DNA from: Candidatus Poribacteria bacterium
GTDB lineage: Bacteria; Poribacteria; WGA-4E; WGA-3G
Length of the DNA: 9,339 bases
Assembly (NCBI GenBank): GCA_028818995.1
Contig: JAPPMR010000303.1
Coordinates: forward strand, 1,412-10,750
Reading direction: 5' to 3'
Every line of letters starts with the position of its first letter. Within the stretch, counting starts at the first letter, position 1. The notes beneath the pieces are model-generated. The model was not told where the DNA came from. It searched no databases and was given only the letters and a program-made list of their open reading frames with translations. This document shows positions 6,656-9,339 of this stretch, piece after piece. The position numbers and the translations under genes were made by a program.

Positions 6656-8089
6656 CTAACGCCTTTTCATTTCACGTGCGATTTGTTCGGTGCGCTGTTT
6701 ATATCCCTCAACAGCCGATTGATGGTAGGTTAATTCTTCCGAAAGCATCAAAATACCATCGGTAAGATGAAGCTCTTGTAATTTGCCTTTTATAGCGACG
6801 GTATCCATTAGCGTCCGTATCAATTGACACACATTGCTAATATCCCGACTGGGCAATGTTAGCGTAACATTCGGAATATCTTTATCGGTAAAATCCATCT
6901 CTGTTCCACGATAGGAAGCAGTCTGGCTGTCGTTCATTGAAAGCCCTTCAAACGCTTCTAATCCATCGTCTTCATTTCCACCGGGGATTGCTAAATCCGA
7001 ACCGAGATCCTCCCAATGGATAAAAACAACTGCCTTATCCCTCGGTCCAGCAAGGATACCGTTGAGGATAGAGTGGTTACTCGTAGGACCTTTCGCAGCA
7101 ATCACGTTAGACCCAATACCGCGTTCCTGAATCGATTCAGTATAGAGTTGAACAAACCATTCACCAAGACGACTATTGTCAGCGTAATTATAGAAAACAA
7201 TACTACCTGCACCGTAATATTTCTCAACGGAATCAAGCCATAGTGCGAGATGGTATGCAGTGTTATTGGGATGTACATAAGGCAGCTGAAAGCTCTTATC
7301 CGCGCGTTGAACACCATCAATCGCAGCGTTTATCCTATCCTCCGGATTCTCCTCAATTCCTGCCGTCATCGCCAAAAAGAATAAACCGACAGGGGAAAAA
7401 GCAGAAAAACGACCACCAACACCTTCGGGAACAGGAAGAATACCGTAGAACGCAGATTCTTGATGAAATTGATAGAGCAGGCTTTTTTCAGTCAAGCCAG
7501 TGGTTGCGATAATCTGGTTTCGCCACTCTCCGAATTCTTGCTGAAGCCTATCCCGAATTATCATTAGCGTCGCGAGGGTTTCACCTGTTTTCCCTGATTT
7601 GCTGATGACATTGAAAAGTGTTTTGCGTAACAAGTTGCGCGACTTCAACATCTCAAGTAATGCTTTAAGCCGAACTGGATCAAAGGTATCACCTGTAAAG
7701 TAAATCTCTGGTGCACTACCCCGCTCGGAAGTTGACAACAAATTATGGTACGGATGATTGGCGATTTCGTGGAATACGCGGGCACTCAAATCGGACCCAC
7801 CAATCCCAACAGTTACAAAAGCAGAGAAATCGTTTCTTGCTTTGGTAGACAGGGCAAGGACTTGCTGGATATGTTCTGTTTGTAGATGGCTGCGAGTCCA
7901 TGCACGTAGATTTTGTTCTAAGGCAGAAAGCGGTGCGTCTACTTCCGCTTTGAACAGTGCTTGAATATCTTCCAAACGCGCATCAACCAATATATCTTCA
8001 TCTTGATCCTCTGTATCCGCACAAACGACCATTTTGAGTCTCAAGCCTGAATCGCTTCCCAATTCTATCTGTTTTATCCTTGAATCCAT
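6656..8089 (-). CDS. pgi: Glucose-6-phosphate isomerase
   Basis: A 477-residue cytosolic enzyme that interconverts glucose-6-phosphate and fructose-6-phosphate. Family landmarks appear in order: VGIGGSDLSARVF at about 94-106, the phosphate-binding SKSGKTGET at 163-171, GVGGRFSAFSPVGLF at about 223-237 with the conserved Arg at 227, LGEWFVQLYTES at about 308-319 with the probable catalytic Glu at 318, an NHS motif with the probable ring-opening His at 339, and QSAVEGYKQ at about 457-465 with the C-terminal catalytic Lys at 464. The His motif reads GPTSNHSILNG instead of the more common 'LHSMGQ', so this is a divergent branch. The ATG is followed by a good N-terminus and preceded in frame by a stop codon; the nearest strong ribosome site, GGAGG, is 18 bases away, unusually far. 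The kinase gene begins 76 bases downstream. Confidence 0.94.
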   Translation of the reverse strand: MDSRIKQIELGSDSGLRLKMVVCADTEDQDEDILVDARLEDIQALFKAEVDAPLSALEQNLRAWTRSHLQTEHIQQVLALSTKARNDFSAFVTVGIGGSDLSARVFHEIANHPYHNLLSTSERGSAPEIYFTGDTFDPVRLKALLEMLKSRNLLRKTLFNVISKSGKTGETLATLMIIRDRLQQEFGEWRNQIIATTGLTEKSLLYQFHQESAFYGILPVPEGVGGRFSAFSPVGLFFLAMTAGIEENPEDRINAAIDGVQRADKSFQLPYVHPNNTAYHLALWLDSVEKYYGAGSIVFYNYADNSRLGEWFVQLYTESIQERGIGSNVIAAKGPTSNHSILNGILAGPRDKAVVFIHWEDLGSDLAIPGGNEDDGLEAFEGLSMNDSQTASYRGTEMDFTDKDIPNVTLTLPSRDISNVCQLIRTLMDTVAIKGKLQELHLTDGILMLSEELTYHQSAVEGYKQRTEQIAREMKRR

Positions 8090-8160
8090 TTATATTGTTC
8101 TTTATTACCTCCAATAATCCAATTTCTTTAAAGTAAAATCCCAAATATGTGAATGCCTTC

Positions 8161-8190
8161 TTGTAGGTGCGGTTTGGAACGCGCCTACAA
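8161..8190. repeat. Hairpin with TTGTAGG/CCTACAA arms (GTAGG-core repeat)
   Basis: Eleven-base arms at 8161-8171 and 8180-8190 pair with one T-G wobble around the 8-base loop GTTTGGAA. Its sequence is related to the element at 8341-8368, read on the opposite strand: both follow TGTAGG-x-GCG-x-T...GAA-x-CGCG. It lies 71 bases before pgi and has no T tract of a terminator. Confidence 0.7.
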
Positions 8191-8230
8191 ATATCTATCT
8201 TATAGTGGATTTTAGATTTAACTTGACGGT

Positions 8231-8246
8231 TTGATTTGTGAATCAA
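8231..8246. repeat. Small palindrome TTGATTTGTGAATCAA
   Basis: Six-base arms TTGATT and AATCAA surround a 4-base centre. It might be a protein-binding site or part of the repeat cluster. Nothing ties it to a known regulator. Confidence 0.4.
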
Positions 8247-8258
8247 CGCCAAATGCGC

Positions 8259-8304
8259 TTTTGGCATTCGGCGGGGAACTCCGAGGAATGCCAAAATGGC
8301 ATTC
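8259..8304. repeat. Three-armed element forming two alternative hairpins
   Basis: TGGCATTC occurs at 8262-8269 and 8297-8304, with the complementary GAATGCCA at 8286-8293 between them. The middle arm can pair with the left copy (11-bp stem, TTTTGGCATTC with GAATGCCAAAA, loop of 16 bases) or with the right copy (perfect 8-bp stem, 3-base loop), not both. This resembles attenuator layouts, but may equally be a damaged tandem copy of a mobile palindrome. Confidence 0.65.
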
Positions 8305-8340
8305 ATACCGTTGATTTGGATTCCCGACTATCAAAGCATT

Positions 8341-8368
8341 CGTCGCGATTCGGAGATCGCTCCTACAG
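8341..8368. repeat. Second GTAGG-core repeat with GCGAT/ATCGC stem
   Basis: GCGAT at 8345-8349 and ATCGC at 8356-8360 form a 5-bp stem around TCGGAG. The minus strand reads CTGTAGGAGCGATCTCCGAA, which aligns base for base over much of its length with the hairpin at 8161-8190, so the two belong to one dispersed family. It starts 28 bases past the LamG gene stop. Confidence 0.6.
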
Positions 8369-8396
8369 AAGATGTGTCAACGTATTTTATAATTCA

Positions 8397-9173
8397 CTAT
8401 ATCTTCAGCTTTGCCCAAGTAGTGGTGAGTTTGCCGTGCGCTTCCACTTCAAGCGTATCTGGCAACAACTTCTTAATCTCCGCCTGACTAAGAACAGCAG
8501 CATAGATCCGTGAATCTTCAATGTGAACGTCAAGATCGCCGGGACCTCCACCTAAACCACCGTGGCGTTTACCCCAAATAGCCTCAGCATCGTTTGTAGC
8601 AAAAGGCACAAATTTACCAAATGTGTAGTCACCGATTTTGTCCCCGTTCCGGTATAGTTTCACGTGTGCAGTGCCGTTATCATTTTCATACGAAATTGCC
8701 ATCATAATCAACTCCCCCGTTTTCTTTTCCTCAAAACCGGGTTCAGGGTCTTGGGTGCGGTGAAACCATCCGCTCCCTGCCATCCAACGACGATTCTGAC
8801 GTTCTCCAAAAACAATTGCGTCAAATGTAGGATCAGATAGGCGGTCGATGGTTAATATTGAGCCTTTCTGTACGTCAAGATTATCCATGATAGCCCACGA
8901 CACCAGCGTTTTTTCTTCAATATCTGGTCCATCATAGCCACTCGCGATTGCCCATTTGCCGGGGTCAACATTCAATTGTCCATCCTTAATTTCAGCACCC
9001 ATGAGGGTAATATCAGCAAAGTTACCGGTTATATCTTCCAGTTCAACACCTTTCTCAAACGTCCAATGTCCTACGAGATTTTCTGCTTGCTCGCCTTGCC
9101 CAAACCCTAACACAGTAAAGTTAAACAAGAGAACAGCACAGAAATAGAAGTGAAAGTATTTCAAGTGATTCAT
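8397..9173 (-). CDS. Secreted LamG/concanavalin-like domain protein
   Basis: A 258-residue protein with a signal peptide: MNHLKY, a hydrophobic run FHFYFCAVLLFNFTVLG, and a probable cut after GFG at about residue 25. The mature part opens with ENLVGHWTFEKG and continues DITGNFADITLMGAEIKDGQ, the typical start of a LamG-3-type jelly-roll domain that fills the rest of the protein; the segment HIEDSRIYAAVLSQAEIKKLL matches the usual end ('D.ARIYNRALS..EI..L'). The tail ending KLTTTWAKLKI follows. Such domains bind carbohydrate or protein surfaces outside the cell; no catalytic residues are evident. The ATG is chosen over an in-frame TTG at 9194 because GAGGAG lies 6 bases before it. The cupin gene ends 84 bases upstream, so the two may share a transcript. 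Exact ligand unknown. Confidence 0.88.
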   Translation of the reverse strand: MNHLKYFHFYFCAVLLFNFTVLGFGQGEQAENLVGHWTFEKGVELEDITGNFADITLMGAEIKDGQLNVDPGKWAIASGYDGPDIEEKTLVSWAIMDNLDVQKGSILTIDRLSDPTFDAIVFGERQNRRWMAGSGWFHRTQDPEPGFEEKKTGELIMMAISYENDNGTAHVKLYRNGDKIGDYTFGKFVPFATNDAEAIWGKRHGGLGGGPGDLDVHIEDSRIYAAVLSQAEIKKLLPDTLEVEAHGKLTTTWAKLKI

Positions 9174-9179
9174 GGTTGT

Positions 9180-9185
9180 CTCCTC
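9180..9185 (-). promoter_or_regulatory. Strong ribosome binding site of the LamG gene
   Basis: GAGGAG on the minus strand lies 6 bases before the ATG at 9173. It is the best Shine-Dalgarno match in the window and excludes the upstream TTG as the main start. Confidence 0.75.
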
Positions 9186-9257
9186 AATTGTCAATTCGGG
9201 TTAAGATTTCCAAACCTATTGAAATTCAAGTTTAGACTCAATAATCACATCTTCCTT

Positions 9258-9339
9258 TTAGACCCTTCCATATTTATCGTCAAGTCGGACAATGTCTTCC
9301 TCATCAAAATGTCCAAAAGCGATTTCAAGTATCCTATAA
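9258..9339 (-). CDS. C-terminal tail of a cupin mannose-6-phosphate isomerase-like protein, 5' part outside window
   Basis: Only the last 26 codons and the TAA stop are present. The residues ILEIAFGHFDEEDIVRLDDK followed by YGRV match the closing segment of cupin-type mannose-6-phosphate isomerases and of the isomerase domain of bifunctional mannose-1-phosphate guanylyltransferases, whose usual pattern is 'I.EI..G.Y..EDDIVR.EDDYGR'. It would link mannose-6-phosphate with fructose-6-phosphate, the product of the nearby pgi. Too little is visible to tell a stand-alone small cupin from a fusion protein. Confidence 0.8.
   Translation of the reverse strand, partial: YRILEIAFGHFDEEDIVRLDDKYGRV

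Larger units (their letters stand above)
8090..8396. other. Palindrome-rich intergenic region upstream of pgi, no gene
   Basis: This 307-base stretch separates the LamG gene from pgi. No frame on either strand gives a believable protein. It holds at least four palindromic elements, listed separately, and a GGAGG on the minus strand at 8106-8110 that is 18 bases from the pgi ATG. No pair of -35 and -10 boxes with good spacing was found for pgi: TTGACA occurs on the minus strand near 8375 but lacks a -10 box 17 bases on. Confidence 0.7.

Noticed and set aside
8270..8304. Intrinsic terminator after the LamG gene
   Set aside because: Stable stems exist but no T tract follows on the minus strand, so termination cannot be claimed.
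7998..8306. 102-codon minus-strand frame covering the repeat cluster and the pgi N-terminus
   Set aside because: It reads through palindromic repeats and overlaps pgi in another frame; no family features.
9186..9257. Promoter for the LamG gene
   Set aside because: TTGAGT and TTGAAT occur on the minus strand but the hexamers 17 bases on match the -10 consensus at only about half the positions.

Overview
This window reads as a bacterial chromosomal segment, moderately AT-rich, in which every supported gene lies on the minus strand; transcription therefore runs from the right edge to the left. Best guess for the source is an uncultivated bacterium of the Candidatus Poribacteria type. That guess rests on a secreted LamG-like protein whose C-terminal tail (KLTTTWAKLKI) is of a style I associate with that group, and on GTAGG-core palindromes scattered through the intergenic gaps. 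It is an inference from memory and needs a search to confirm.

Layout in transcription order (right to left). (1) At 9258-9339 is the C-terminal tail of a cupin-type mannose-6-phosphate isomerase-like protein, cut by the window edge. (2) 8397-9173 encodes a secreted LamG/concanavalin-like protein with a strong ribosome binding site. (3) 8090-8396 is a gene-free stretch packed with palindromes, including a three-armed element that can form two mutually exclusive hairpins. (4) 6656-8089 is glucose-6-phosphate isomerase (pgi). (5) 4663-6579 is an NtrY-like membrane histidine kinase and (6) 3230-4609 its likely partner, an NtrC-family sigma-54 activator. (7) 2734-3153 is a GspG-like pseudopilin and (8) 1918-2730 a prepilin peptidase; the pseudopilin's last two Trp codons double as the peptidase's Shine-Dalgarno sequence. 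(9) 1553-1792 is a Phd/YefM-type antitoxin with its own promoter and a candidate operator. (10) 1434-1553 is the remnant of its PIN-domain (VapC-like) toxin, cut to 39 codons. (11) From 1362 to the left edge is a NERD nuclease-domain plus UvrD-type helicase protein, incomplete at its C-terminus.

How the genes may work together: the kinase and regulator form a two-component pair that probably drives sigma-54 promoters; the adjacent pseudopilin and its processing enzyme suggest, but do not prove, a link to type II secretion or a type IV pilus-like machine. pgi and the cupin isomerase tail both belong to fructose-6-phosphate metabolism. The left end looks like an accessory island: an intact antitoxin, a broken toxin and a nuclease-helicase protein of a kind often met near DNA-processing or defence genes. 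The most interesting points are the antitoxin kept next to a ruined toxin and the NERD-helicase start, the pseudopilin lacking the usual Glu at +5, and the alternating hairpin element upstream of pgi. I saw no convincing wholly new system, no CRISPR array and no RNA gene.
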